Origin: Caballeronia calidae
Lineage (GTDB): Bacteria > Pseudomonadota > Gammaproteobacteria > Burkholderiales > Burkholderiaceae
DNA length: 64,000 bases
Assembly (NCBI RefSeq): GCF_900044055.2
Contig: NZ_FCOX02000021.1
Coordinates: forward strand, 58,774 to 122,773
Direction of reading: 5' to 3'
Shown here: positions 8,671 through 17,533 of the stretch, one piece after another
Position numbering within the stretch: position 1 is the stretch's first letter
How the letters are laid out: every line of letters starts with the position of its first letter
The notes under the pieces: generated by a model
What the model was told of the DNA's origin: nothing
Seen by the model: the letters and a program-made list of their open reading frames with translations, nothing else
The model's database searches: none
Made by a program: the position numbers and the translations under genes

Positions 8671-9936
8671 ATGCAGGACTGGCAACCGACGAACCCCGTG
8701 GAGCGCAGGTTTATGGACGCGCATCTGGACTGGCTGCGCTTCGCGAAGGACGTGGCCGCGCGCCTGATGATCTGGCAGACCGACGAAGCCGATGCGCAAC
8801 TTGTGCAGCTCTATTTTCAGGCGCAGCAGGAAACGTCGTGCGCCGTGCGTTCGATGCGGGCCGACTTCGTCGGCGAAGCGCATTACGCACGAGCGCTCGC
8901 CGACGAACTCGTTGTCTTCTATGAAAACCGACGAGGCGCATCCGGTGCGCAGGGCGTGCGCGCCGACTGGCAGGCGCCGCCTCGAGACGACTCGGACCCG
9001 GCGCTGCACTTTCTGAGGACCGCCGACAGCCTGATGCGGCATCACCCGGACATTTTTCCGGCGCTGGTGTTCGTGCTCGAACCCGGGCACCTGCATGACG
9101 AAGCGGCGTGGGTGCGGTGGATCGACGTTTTGCTCTCGATCATCGAGTCGTCGCCGCGGCTCGGCGCGCGCGTGCGCTTCGTCGTCACGCGTATCGATGT
9201 CGAACCGTTCGCGCCCTTGCTGGCGCGGCATGCGAACGAGGTTCGCGTCGTGCATGGCCGGTATTCGATGAGCAGCGTGCCGCGCGAGTTGCTTGCGGCT
9301 TCGGGCGAAAGCGGTGCGAGCAGTGAGTTTCGCCGGCTGTTCGTGATGCTGACCGAGGTGATCGACGGCGGCAGTCCCGCGCGCCTCGAGACATTGCGCG
9401 CGGCGGCGCTGAAGGTCGCGGAGCGCGAGCGATGGTTCGATCAGTGCGTCGTCGTGCAACTGATCGCGGGCGCAGCCTATCTCAAGTGGTGCGATCGCGA
9501 GCGCGCGATCGACGCCTATCAGCAAGCCGCCGAAAGCGGCACGCGCGCGCTGGAGGCGGGACATCCGGCCGCGCACAAGCTCGTCGCGAACGGGCTGTTC
9601 GGGGAGGCGAGCGTGCATCTGACCCACAAGGATTTCGCGCGGGCGGCGTATTGCTATGAACGCGCCGCGGCATCGACCACGGCCGCGCAGGATGCGCTGC
9701 TAACCGTGGAGGCATGGCGCATGAGCGCGGTGTGCTGGGAGCGCGCGGGCGAGCGCGAGCATGCGCTGGAAGCCGGTTTCGACGCGCTCGATGCCGGACT
9801 CATGCTCGACGAGTCGATGCGCATGAAGGGCAATCTGCGGCTCGTCGTCGAGTGGATGGTGTCGCAGGTCGGCGCGTTCGACCGGCGGCGCGCCGAGCTC
9901 AGCGAGAAAGTGGCCGCGCTGCGCGGCGGACGGTGA
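8671..9936 (+). CDS. T6SS-linked TPR-like protein, possible effector adaptor
   Basis: I do not recognise a named family. The 421-residue product starts at the ATG 14 bases after the vgrG stop and ends 12 bases before the RHS gene, so it is part of the same message. Residues 1-240 look globular, with PALVFVLEPGHL and RVRFVVTRIDVEPF reading like strands of an NTPase-type fold, but no Walker A was seen. Residues 270-400 are helical, with repeats like AAYLKWCDRERAIDAYQQAA and FARAAYCYERAAA that look like tetratricopeptide repeats. Its place between spike and RHS effector suggests a loading chaperone; it is not a DUF4123, DUF2169 or DUF1795 (EagR) protein by sequence pattern. Function is inferred from context only. 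Confidence 0.6.
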   Translation: MQDWQPTNPVERRFMDAHLDWLRFAKDVAARLMIWQTDEADAQLVQLYFQAQQETSCAVRSMRADFVGEAHYARALADELVVFYENRRGASGAQGVRADWQAPPRDDSDPALHFLRTADSLMRHHPDIFPALVFVLEPGHLHDEAAWVRWIDVLLSIIESSPRLGARVRFVVTRIDVEPFAPLLARHANEVRVVHGRYSMSSVPRELLAASGESGASSEFRRLFVMLTEVIDGGSPARLETLRAAALKVAERERWFDQCVVVQLIAGAAYLKWCDRERAIDAYQQAAESGTRALEAGHPAAHKLVANGLFGEASVHLTHKDFARAAYCYERAAASTTAAQDALLTVEAWRMSAVCWERAGEREHALEAGFDALDAGLMLDESMRMKGNLRLVVEWMVSQVGAFDRRRAELSEKVAALRGGR

Positions 9937-9948
9937 GCGGAGCGCGGC

Positions 9949-12900
9949 ATGGGTTTGCCCGCGATCAAGCATCTCGATCCCGTCGTCGGCGTCGATGTGC
10001 ATTCGGTGCTGGTCGCGCCGAGCCCGACGCCCGTTTTCCTGCCGCATCCGCATGTCGGCTTCATGCTGGATCTGCGCGAGTATGTGAATGCCGCGCTCGG
10101 CGTGATCGGCAGCATCGCGTTCACGATCGTCGAGGACTTGGCGGTCGATTATCTCGAAGATCATCCCGACGTCGCGCAGAGTATCGACGATACCTCCGGC
10201 AAGGCCGCGGGCGCGCTTCAGGACGTGGCGAACAATCCGCTCGTCGCGCAGGGGTTGAAGGCGGCGGGCCTCGCCGGCGATATCGCCAATGCGACGGGCG
10301 CGGGCGTCGGGATGGGAAGCATCGCGGGCCGTCCGATCTTCGTGAACGGCATGCTGCGGGCCACCGCCGGCACGCACGCGTTCCATGTGCCGGCGCTGCA
10401 CTTTCCGCTCGGCGAATCGTTCGCGCCGCCCGATCCGAAGCCGTCGAACGACTCGGAAGCGTATATGGGCAGCAAAACAGTGCTCGCCAACAACGATCCG
10501 ATGTCGTTCATGGCGCTGCCCGCGATGAGCTGCTGGGCACTCGGTCTGGAGCCACCGACGCATAACGGCGCGCATACGGAGCGCGAACATCTGTCGTTGC
10601 CGACATCGGTCATGCTGCCGATTCCGGCAGGACGGCCGGTGCTGGTGGGCGGGCCGCCTATCGTCAACATGGCCGCGCTGGCAAAGGGCTTGTTCAAGGC
10701 GTTTCGCGGCACGAAGTGGGCGAAGGCGCTGGCGGACAAGCTGCATCTCAAGCCGGGGTTTCTCAAGTGCAAGGTGCTGGACGCCGAACCCGTCGATTCG
10801 ATCACCGGCGAGGTGATCGTGCAACAGCGCGATTTCACCGTCGAGGGACGTCTGCCGCTCGCGTGGAACCGCCATTACGCAAGCCACGACACGCGGCGCG
10901 GTGAAACCGGCGTTGGCTGGCAGACGCCCGCCGATATCCGGCTCGAACTGATGCGGCATGAAGGAGCGATCGGCGTCGCGGCTCATTTTCCGGATCACGC
11001 GACGGCCTTCGACGCATTACCCGAGACCGCCGGTTGGCCCGCACGCATTTATGACTGGCAGCACGGTCATGCGTTGTATCGGCGAGAGGATCGACTCGTC
11101 ATGCGCACGCGCGCGGCGATCGAGTACGAATTCGCTTTGCCGGCGCACTGGCCGCGCGCCGTGGACACGCTCGCCGAAGGCGACGCGCTGACGATGCCCG
11201 TCAGGCGCATGGCGCATCTCAACGGCAATGGCTGGGTTTTCGAGCGCGGCGCGGATGGCGGTCTGGAGCGCATCGTCGAATGCAAGGGACATGAGCCGGC
11301 CGGGCGCGTGATCGTGTGCGAAAGGCATCCGGCCGGAAATGCGCCGAGCATGCTGAATGCGTTGAGGCTGGTCACTGCCGATGGCCGCGCGCATCCGCTC
11401 GTTTCATACGATCACGATCATGAAGGAAACCTGATTACCGCGCTCGATGCGATGGGGCTGCCTCGACGCTTCGCCTACGAAGCGGATCATCGCATGGTGC
11501 ATCACACGAGCGCTCGCGGCGTGTCGTTCTACTACAGCCACCAGCATCATGACGATGGACGATGGCGGGTCGATCACGCATGGGGCGACGATGGGCTGTT
11601 CGATTATCGCTTCGTCTATGACTTCGAACATCACGAGACCCGCATCGCCGATTCGCTGGGGCACGTGACGATCCTTCAGACGAACGAGCGCGGCTTGCCG
11701 GTCGCGCGGATCGATCCGCTTGGCGGCGTGACGCGCTACCGGTACGACGAGCGCGGACGCTCCGCTGCACAGATCGATCCCGCCGGACGTGTCACGCTGT
11801 GGGAGTACGACGCACGCGGCAATCTTCTCGCGCATACGCCGGCGGACGGCGGCGTCATGCGCGCGGATTACGACGCGGATCATCGGCTGGTCTGCGCGAG
11901 CGCGCCGGGCGGAAGGCATTGGCGCTATCGATGGGACGATCGCGGCAACCTGCTCGAACGGATCATGCCGGACGAGGCGAGCTATCGCTACGAATATGAT
12001 CGCGATGGTCAACTCGTTTTGCACACCGGACCTCGCGGCACGAAAACGCGTTTCGTGTACGACGGTGAAGGCAATATCGCCGAAATCATCGACGCACTAG
12101 GCACGCACACGCGATTCCGGCACGATGCCCGGGGCAACTTGATCGAGATGCTCGATGGCCTCGGTCGACTGAGCCGGTACGAGTACGATCGCAACGGCAA
12201 TCTGACGCGAACGATCGAGCCGGGCGAACGTGAATGCCATTGCAACTACGATGCCGACGGCAATCTGATTCGCTATCGCGATCCGCGCGGGCATGTGACG
12301 CAACTCGAATATTCCGCGCTGGGACACATGCGCAGGCGGCTCGCGCCGGATGGCGGCGTGCTCGAGTATCGATACGATACCGAGGAGCGATTGACCGGCG
12401 TCGTCAATGAGCGTGGTGAAGTTCACGAACTCAGGCGCGATGCATTGGGGCGGATTGTCGAGGAAATCGACTATTGGGGTCAATCGCGCCGCTACGAGTA
12501 TGGCGCGGCCGATGAACTGCTCCGCAGCATCGATCCGTTGGGGCGTGAGATCGACTATGGAACCGATTTGCTCGGCCGTATCGTGCAGAAGCGCGTGCCC
12601 GATTCGAGCCAGTCCGGCGGCATTCGCACCGAGACGTTTTCATACGATCAGGACGGGAACCTCGTCGCCGCGAAGAATCCGGATAGCCGCGTCGAACTGA
12701 GCTATGACGTGGCGGGGCGGCTCGTCGAGGAAAAGCAGGGCGACGATTTCGTCATCGCGTACGCCTATGACGCGGCCGGTAATCGCATCGAACGCCGGAC
12801 TCGCCTTACTGCCGGCGATCAAGTCGTCACGCATACGGTCCGATATGAATATGACGCGCTGGATGCAGTGAGCGCGATCCGCATCGACGACGCAGCGCCC

Positions 12901-14496
12901 ATCACATTCGAGCGCGACGAACTCGGGCAGATCCGCATCGAGCGCCTCGGCGAGGTGCTTCAGCGCGAGTTCTCATACACGTCCGAGGGACACATGGCGA
13001 AGCAGGCGCTGCTTTCCGGCGCCGGTCTCTTGTTCGAAAGCGAATACGCGTATGACGCCGATGGCGGGATGACGCATAGGCAGGACTCGCGCTTCGGAAG
13101 CGAGCACTACGATTACGATCCGTTGGGAAGGGTGACCGCACACCTGGATCCGACAGGCAGATTGCATCGCTTCTTGTACGATCAGGCCGGCGATTTGCTG
13201 AATACGAAAAGCTATCGTCAAAGCAAAGACGGTGCTTCGAGACAAGGGCCGGACAATGGGCGCGTGTTCCGCGAGGAGCACATCGACGGATGTCGTTACT
13301 CCTTCGACAAGGCCGGGAATCTGGTCCACAAGCAAAGCGCCGCGTGCGATGTGTCGTTGTCGTGGGACGCCGACGGGCGCTTGATCGAAACGCAGACACG
13401 GCATCACGCGGGCGACGAACTCCTCTTGCGCGCCCGATACGTCTATGACGCGTTGCATCGTCGCATCGGGAAGGTCGTGCACGCGCAGGCTGACCGCGCG
13501 GCGAGCAAGACGCCGGATCATGATTCGTCGGACCAATGCTGCGTCAGTCGCTTCTTCTGGGATTGCGATGCGCTCGCGAGCGAGCTTGCGTCCGGCGAGC
13601 AGCGCATCCCTTCATGGATTGGCACGCCATCCGACTCGCGGGCTGTGACATGCGAATCGCCGGAGCGGCTACGAGAAGCACAAAGCGAGCTTCGTGAATG
13701 GATCTACTATCCGGAAACGTATTGGCCGCTCGTCTCGGCGCATCGTAGCGTTGGCGCGCCGCAAGAATGCGCGGCAAGACGCGAGCTATGGATCACCGGA
13801 CACGAGCCTCCCTCAGCGGCGATACGAGATTCGACGCAATATCTGTTCTATTGCTGTGAGCCTAACGGCGCCCCTGTACGTGTTGTCGATGCGCTCGGGG
13901 AAGTCAAATGGGAGGCGCGCTACACGAGCCGAGGCGGCGCAATCGACGGAGCGCTTCCTTCCGTGGACCAGCCGCTTCGACTCCAGGGGCAATATCACGA
14001 TGCTGAAAGCGGCCTTGCCTATAACCGGTATCGGTATTACGATCCCGCAACCGGTTCCTTCATCAGCCAGGATCCGGTCGGGCTGCTCGGCGGAACGAAT
14101 CCATATCGGTTTGCGCCCAATATATTCGGCTGGGCCGATCCGCTCGGACTGGACACCCAGCCTTCTCTTCCGGACAGAATCATCGCTTCCGAGGGCAACA
14201 CAAGCATCGTTCATTACTATTCGAATCCGAGGGAGCACGCGGATCCGATCCACTTCCATATTGAACAAGGCGGCAGGTCTATCGGATCTGTGAAGGCAGA
14301 TGGAACCATCATAAGGGGGAGATCAAATCGAACGGCGGATCAATTGCTTTCAGAGAGAAGCACGATCAGTAGAATGCGCAGGGCTGAAAGCAAGATCGCC
14401 AATTACATAAGAAAGGTGCTTAATTCCGAGGTTGGCGGTCGGCCATTCAGGCCGGGTAATCGCGGGGCGTCAAGAGGAGGGTGTGGGGATGGATAA
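9949..14496 (+). CDS. rhs: PAAR-like/RHS polymorphic toxin, T6SS effector
   Basis: A 1515-residue effector that should sit on the VgrG tip and deliver its C-terminus to a rival cell. Residues 1-230 look like a PAAR-like (DUF4150-type) tip domain. From about 270 the RHS core begins (EPVDSITGEVIVQQRDF), with dozens of YD repeats such as YDERGRSAAQIDPAGRV. The core closes with LRLQGQYHDAESGLAYNRYR and FISQDPVGLLGG and ends at DPLGL, residues 1397-1401. The last 114 residues are the variable toxin; they contain an HADPIHFHIEQGG segment and a basic helical tail. I have a faint recollection of other polymorphic-toxin tails with an H-x2-P-x-H-x-H-V pattern; activity is unknown. GC falls visibly in this tail, and the stop lies inside the immunity gene. 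Confidence 0.93.
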   Translation: MGLPAIKHLDPVVGVDVHSVLVAPSPTPVFLPHPHVGFMLDLREYVNAALGVIGSIAFTIVEDLAVDYLEDHPDVAQSIDDTSGKAAGALQDVANNPLVAQGLKAAGLAGDIANATGAGVGMGSIAGRPIFVNGMLRATAGTHAFHVPALHFPLGESFAPPDPKPSNDSEAYMGSKTVLANNDPMSFMALPAMSCWALGLEPPTHNGAHTEREHLSLPTSVMLPIPAGRPVLVGGPPIVNMAALAKGLFKAFRGTKWAKALADKLHLKPGFLKCKVLDAEPVDSITGEVIVQQRDFTVEGRLPLAWNRHYASHDTRRGETGVGWQTPADIRLELMRHEGAIGVAAHFPDHATAFDALPETAGWPARIYDWQHGHALYRREDRLVMRTRAAIEYEFALPAHWPRAVDTLAEGDALTMPVRRMAHLNGNGWVFERGADGGLERIVECKGHEPAGRVIVCERHPAGNAPSMLNALRLVTADGRAHPLVSYDHDHEGNLITALDAMGLPRRFAYEADHRMVHHTSARGVSFYYSHQHHDDGRWRVDHAWGDDGLFDYRFVYDFEHHETRIADSLGHVTILQTNERGLPVARIDPLGGVTRYRYDERGRSAAQIDPAGRVTLWEYDARGNLLAHTPADGGVMRADYDADHRLVCASAPGGRHWRYRWDDRGNLLERIMPDEASYRYEYDRDGQLVLHTGPRGTKTRFVYDGEGNIAEIIDALGTHTRFRHDARGNLIEMLDGLGRLSRYEYDRNGNLTRTIEPGERECHCNYDADGNLIRYRDPRGHVTQLEYSALGHMRRRLAPDGGVLEYRYDTEERLTGVVNERGEVHELRRDALGRIVEEIDYWGQSRRYEYGAADELLRSIDPLGREIDYGTDLLGRIVQKRVPDSSQSGGIRTETFSYDQDGNLVAAKNPDSRVELSYDVAGRLVEEKQGDDFVIAYAYDAAGNRIERRTRLTAGDQVVTHTVRYEYDALDAVSAIRIDDAAPITFERDELGQIRIERLGEVLQREFSYTSEGHMAKQALLSGAGLLFESEYAYDADGGMTHRQDSRFGSEHYDYDPLGRVTAHLDPTGRLHRFLYDQAGDLLNTKSYRQSKDGASRQGPDNGRVFREEHIDGCRYSFDKAGNLVHKQSAACDVSLSWDADGRLIETQTRHHAGDELLLRARYVYDALHRRIGKVVHAQADRAASKTPDHDSSDQCCVSRFFWDCDALASELASGEQRIPSWIGTPSDSRAVTCESPERLREAQSELREWIYYPETYWPLVSAHRSVGAPQECAARRELWITGHEPPSAAIRDSTQYLFYCCEPNGAPVRVVDALGEVKWEARYTSRGGAIDGALPSVDQPLRLQGQYHDAESGLAYNRYRYYDPATGSFISQDPVGLLGGTNPYRFAPNIFGWADPLGLDTQPSLPDRIIASEGNTSIVHYYSNPREHADPIHFHIEQGGRSIGSVKADGTIIRGRSNRTADQLLSERSTISRMRRAESKIANYIRKVLNSEVGGRPFRPGNRGASRGGCGDG

Positions 14497-15097
14497 GGCC
14501 GAGCTTCTCAAGCTCTTATTTCCGTATTATCGGGATCACGCTGCCATGCGCAAGCTTTGGGAGCAGCGTGAGAAATTCGCGCTGGTTCTTCGACATGCGC
14601 TGCATCTGGAGTATCTCAACCCCATTTCTTCGCTGGATGAGTACGCGAGATTTTTCCTGGACTTTACATCTGCAACGCTGATTGCTTCGGTTGATGATCT
14701 CGTGGATGTGGCATCCGTGGTTGAGGGTGATGAAAGAAGTTCTTTCATGAGCTTCTTTGTCGAAAATCGATTGGTCTCCGATCAGATCATATGCGATCTG
14801 CTCGATGCCCCGGATAAAGTTGATGAGATCGGCTACGCCGACGAATGGATCGATTACCCGATCAGACTGAAGGCCGGCAAGATGATTTTTTTCGCGGAGC
14901 CGGAGTCGATTTCAACCGATCAATTGATTCCTCGCGGAGTGGGCGTCGATGACTTCCTGAAGCAGTATCTCCTTTCCTGGGCGTATGAAGAAGGAAAGCT
15001 ATCCTTGGAAGGAATCGATTTTTTCAGATTGAATTTTAGAAAAAAGTTCGACTCATTGACTGCCATAAAAAGACGTGACGACAATCAAGCGGGTTGA
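14489..15097 (+). CDS. Probable immunity protein to the RHS toxin
   Basis: A 202-residue, acidic, cytoplasmic-looking protein with no family I recognise. It begins at an ATG eight bases before the RHS stop, behind a strong AGGAGG site, so the two products are made together. Its base composition is clearly more AT-rich than the T6SS core, matching the toxin tail and suggesting that the two were exchanged as one unit. Features seen are an N-terminal helical part, several aromatic-acidic segments (ADEWIDYPIRL, MIFFAEPES) and a basic end. A small unmatched gene directly after an RHS tail is nearly always the cognate immunity gene, so I infer that role from position. Confidence 0.75.
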   Translation: MDKAELLKLLFPYYRDHAAMRKLWEQREKFALVLRHALHLEYLNPISSLDEYARFFLDFTSATLIASVDDLVDVASVVEGDERSSFMSFFVENRLVSDQIICDLLDAPDKVDEIGYADEWIDYPIRLKAGKMIFFAEPESISTDQLIPRGVGVDDFLKQYLLSWAYEEGKLSLEGIDFFRLNFRKKFDSLTAIKRRDDNQAG

Positions 15098-15130
15098 GTC
15101 GGATCAATAGTCAAATGCGGGGCTGTGAAA

Positions 15131-15180
15131 GGCGGCCCTTCGAACATCTTTTTGGCGGCAAAGGCAGGGCCGCTTTTTTT
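15131..15180 (+). terminator. Probable terminator after the T6SS effector cassette
   Basis: The arms GCGGCCC (15132-15138) and GGGCCGC (15167-15173) are exact complements and are followed directly by seven T. The loop of 28 bases is long but holds smaller pairings. It lies 35 bases after the immunity gene stop and would end the T6SS message. Confidence 0.6.
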
Positions 15181-15583
15181 ATTTTCGAGCGGCTAACTGA
15201 CTCGGCTGAAACAGTGCCTTGGCCGCAGGGCAGACCGATCGGGAAGACGATTGCGACGGAAGCAGGCCCAATAACTGCGGGCCTCGGGCCTGTGCCGCGC
15301 TATCATCGGATAGCATCTCCGCTGAGATGCCAGTCCTCCTCAAAGGGAAAGACGGAAAGGGTGTTAGCACGGCGCGCGCTTCTGGGAATAGTAGTTATCT
15401 AATAGTCGCGTTCCGGTGCGTACGCCCATGACCGAGCGTCGGTCGCACGCGGCTATGTACGGACCGACCCGTCGCGAAGGCATTAAAACCATGCTTGATA
15501 GCGAATTATCAGGATTAGAAGTGGAGCTGGCCGCTTTCCCGTGTGCCGCCGGCGTAGGGATGCGGAACCTATAGCGATGCACC
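15181..15583. other. Intergenic stretch without a supported gene
   Basis: About 400 bases with no convincing reading frame on either strand. Short open frames here do not match any family I know. It separates the T6SS terminator from an H-NS relic and looks like decayed sequence. Confidence 0.4.
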
Positions 15584-15775
15584 TTGCCCCGGGAAGCGAA
15601 TGGCGAGAACGACGCGTTCGCGCGATATCAAGATCCCGTCAGCGGCGCGACCTGGAGCGGGCGGGGACGCGCCCCGAACTGGATCGCCGGAAAGGATCGC
15701 GATCAGTTTCTGGTGGATCGGCACGCCGCGGCGCCCGCGATGGTTCAGGCAGCGCTCTTCCCCGAAGATCGGTAA
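15584..15775 (+). pseudogene. H-NS family C-terminal domain relic
   Basis: This frame encodes an H-NS type DNA-binding end: YQDPVSGATWSGRGRAPNWI followed by AGKDRDQFLV. That is the conserved C-terminal motif of Burkholderia H-NS proteins (the GRGRAP hook binds the AT-rich minor groove). The oligomerisation domain that should precede it is missing; the only possible start is a TTG with no good ribosome site, and no matching N-terminal part was seen in other frames upstream. The result would be a 63-residue stub. I call it a truncated pseudogene, although a short DNA-binding peptide cannot be excluded. Confidence 0.6.
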
Positions 15776-15875
15776 TCGCCGCAACCAGGCCGTAACGACT
15801 TGAATCCACGCCTGCCAACGCGAGCAGGCGATTTCGTCACGGGTTCAGCGGAATGACGCCAGCAGCGACGACACA

Positions 15876-16451
15876 TCACCGCGCCTTGCTGCTCCACAAC
15901 CGGACCAGTTCGTCGAAACTCACCTTCACCGATTCGGGCTTGCCGAGCGCCCACGCGACGACCGCGCCGCCTTCGATCGCGTTGAGCAGGATAGTCGCCG
16001 CCTTCCGCGCGGTAGGCGCGCCGTCCAGTTCGCCTGCTTTCTTCCCTTGCTGCACGACGCGTTCGAGCCAATCCAGATGAATCTGGAAGAACGTCTTCGT
16101 CTGATCCCGCATTCGCTCGGGCAGGGCGGCCAGTTCGGCCGCGAGCGCAGTGCATAGCGGAAATGTGCCGTCGAACAGCGACGTGCTGAACAGTTCCGCA
16201 TACGCGCCCAGCCGTCGCGGCGCGCTCTGGTTATTCGCAAGAATCGCTTCAAGCTCTTCGCCAAAGCGCGCGAGATAGTCCGCGACCACCTCCACGCCTA
16301 ACTGTTCCTTCGTCGGAAAGTGATGGTGGATGCTCGCTTTGCGAACGCCCACTTCATCGACGAGATCCGCATAGCTGAAGTCAGCGTATCCGCGAGTGCG
16401 AAGCAGCCGCTCGGCGAGCGAAAGAATTTTGGTGCGCGTGGTGATTTCCAT
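15876..16451 (-). CDS. TetR family repressor, divergent from the AhpD/OsmC genes
   Basis: A 191-residue TetR-type regulator. The start chosen is the ATG at 16451 (MEITTRTKILSLAERLL), because the longer open frame runs back through the operator. The helix-turn-helix is at about residues 20-50 (YADLVDEVGVRKASIHHHF). The C-terminal ligand domain has several helices and PLCTALAAELAALPERMR. It is transcribed away from the genes starting at 16581, and the 130-base gap holds an inverted repeat, so it probably represses both directions. The ligand is unknown; the redox-type neighbours suggest a reactive or electrophilic compound. Confidence 0.85.
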   Translation of the reverse strand: MEITTRTKILSLAERLLRTRGYADFSYADLVDEVGVRKASIHHHFPTKEQLGVEVVADYLARFGEELEAILANNQSAPRRLGAYAELFSTSLFDGTFPLCTALAAELAALPERMRDQTKTFFQIHLDWLERVVQQGKKAGELDGAPTARKAATILLNAIEGGAVVAWALGKPESVKVSFDELVRLWSSKAR

Positions 16452-16482
16452 AATCGCAGGCAGACGAGTTTTCGCCAACTGT

Positions 16483-16536
16483 ACCATCCAGTTGGTAGGT
16501 TTGCAATTCGCGCTTTCATTCATCGACCTACCAACT
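16483..16536. promoter_or_regulatory. Inverted repeat, likely TetR operator
   Basis: AGTTGGTAGGT at 16490-16500 is the exact reverse complement of ACCTACCAACT at 16526-16536. Extended to 18 bases (16483-16500 against 16526-16543) the two arms still agree at 15 positions. They lie between the TetR gene and the AhpD-like gene, where a two-site operator for the divergent repressor is expected. Confidence 0.65.
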
Positions 16537-16580
16537 AGAAGGTTTAGAATTCGCCTCACGCTACTTCAACAGGAGCTCAC

Positions 16581-16913
16581 ATGTTTGACTGGAACAAGTA
16601 CCGGGGTGATCTGAACGAACGACTCGCGCAACTCGGCAAGCTCACGCCTTCGACGATGCAAGGCGTCGCGTCGCTCGCGCAGGCCGGTGAAAAAACGAAT
16701 CATCTCGATGCGAAAACGCGAGAGCTGATCTCTCTCGCGGTTGCCGTCACCACGCGATGCGATGGATGCATCGCGTTCCACGCAGCCGAAGCCAAGAAGG
16801 CGGGCGCGACCATGGACGAACTGGCCGAAGCCCTGGGCGTCGCGATCAATCTCAATGCGGGCGCCGCGCTGGTCTATTCCGCGCGCACGCTGGACGCGTT
16901 CGACAAAGCCTGA
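16581..16913 (+). CDS. Carboxymuconolactone decarboxylase family (AhpD-like) protein
   Basis: A 110-residue protein with the AhpD-type active site: E48, then C60-x2-C63-x3-H67 in the segment TTRCDGCIAFHAAEAKKAG. Proteins with this CxxC-x3-H signature act as small thiol peroxidases or disulfide reductases rather than as true decarboxylases. The length is right for the single-domain YciW/YnjA-like branch. A good AGGAG site precedes the ATG. It is first in a plus-strand string that continues with an OsmC-like protein 35 bases later, so a role in handling peroxides or electrophiles is likely. The true substrate is unknown. Confidence 0.85.
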   Translation: MFDWNKYRGDLNERLAQLGKLTPSTMQGVASLAQAGEKTNHLDAKTRELISLAVAVTTRCDGCIAFHAAEAKKAGATMDELAEALGVAINLNAGAALVYSARTLDAFDKA

Positions 16914-16948
16914 GTGCTGCACGACAACCCTATTTTCAGGAGCGAATC

Positions 16949-17497
16949 ATGAACATGAACGGCATTGACGTCGACGCATTGGGCGCATTCGCGAGCGATG
17001 TCAAACAACGAGCCGAGACCGGAACGGCAGGCTTCAAGGTCACGACCAAGTGGGCGAACCAGACGAAGACCGCGGCCACGGTTTCGAGTTATCAACTCGG
17101 CGGCAAGACCATCGAACGTAGTTTCGATATCGCCGCCGACGAACCGGTCGAACTGCTCGGCACCAACTCGGCGCCGAATCCGCAGGAGCTTCTGCTCGCG
17201 GCGCTGAACGCGTGCATGTCGGTGGGCTATGCGGCCAATGCGGCCGTGATGGGCATCAAGCTGGAGAAGCTCGAAATCGAGAGCTTCGGTCAACTCGATC
17301 TGCGCGGCTTTCTGGGACTCGATGCATCGGTGAAGCCGGGATACGAAGAGGTTAGCTACACGGTGCGCATCAAGTCGAACGCGCCCCGCGAGAAGCTGGA
17401 AGCGCTTCACGCCATCGTGATGAAAACATCGCCGAACTATTCGAACTTCGCGACGGCGATCCGCATGGTTCCCCGGCTCGTGGTCGAGGGTTCCTGA
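16949..17497 (+). CDS. OsmC-like protein lacking the second catalytic cysteine
   Basis: A 182-residue OsmC/Ohr fold protein. The conserved first part is present: E80 in NPQELLLAALNACM with C89, the peroxidatic cysteine. The second cysteine of classical OsmC and Ohr proteins should lie near the C-terminus; here that place reads TSPNYSNF, with serine, and there is no other cysteine after C89. It may use an external thiol or not be a peroxidase at all. It follows the AhpD-like gene and precedes an acyl-CoA hydratase gene, in the same direction. The start is the ATG at 16949 after an AGGAGCG site. Confidence 0.82.
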   Translation: MNMNGIDVDALGAFASDVKQRAETGTAGFKVTTKWANQTKTAATVSSYQLGGKTIERSFDIAADEPVELLGTNSAPNPQELLLAALNACMSVGYAANAAVMGIKLEKLEIESFGQLDLRGFLGLDASVKPGYEEVSYTVRIKSNAPREKLEALHAIVMKTSPNYSNFATAIRMVPRLVVEGS

Positions 17498-17533
17498 AAA
17501 TTATCCGCAACCGTTGCTCACAGGAGATGCGTC

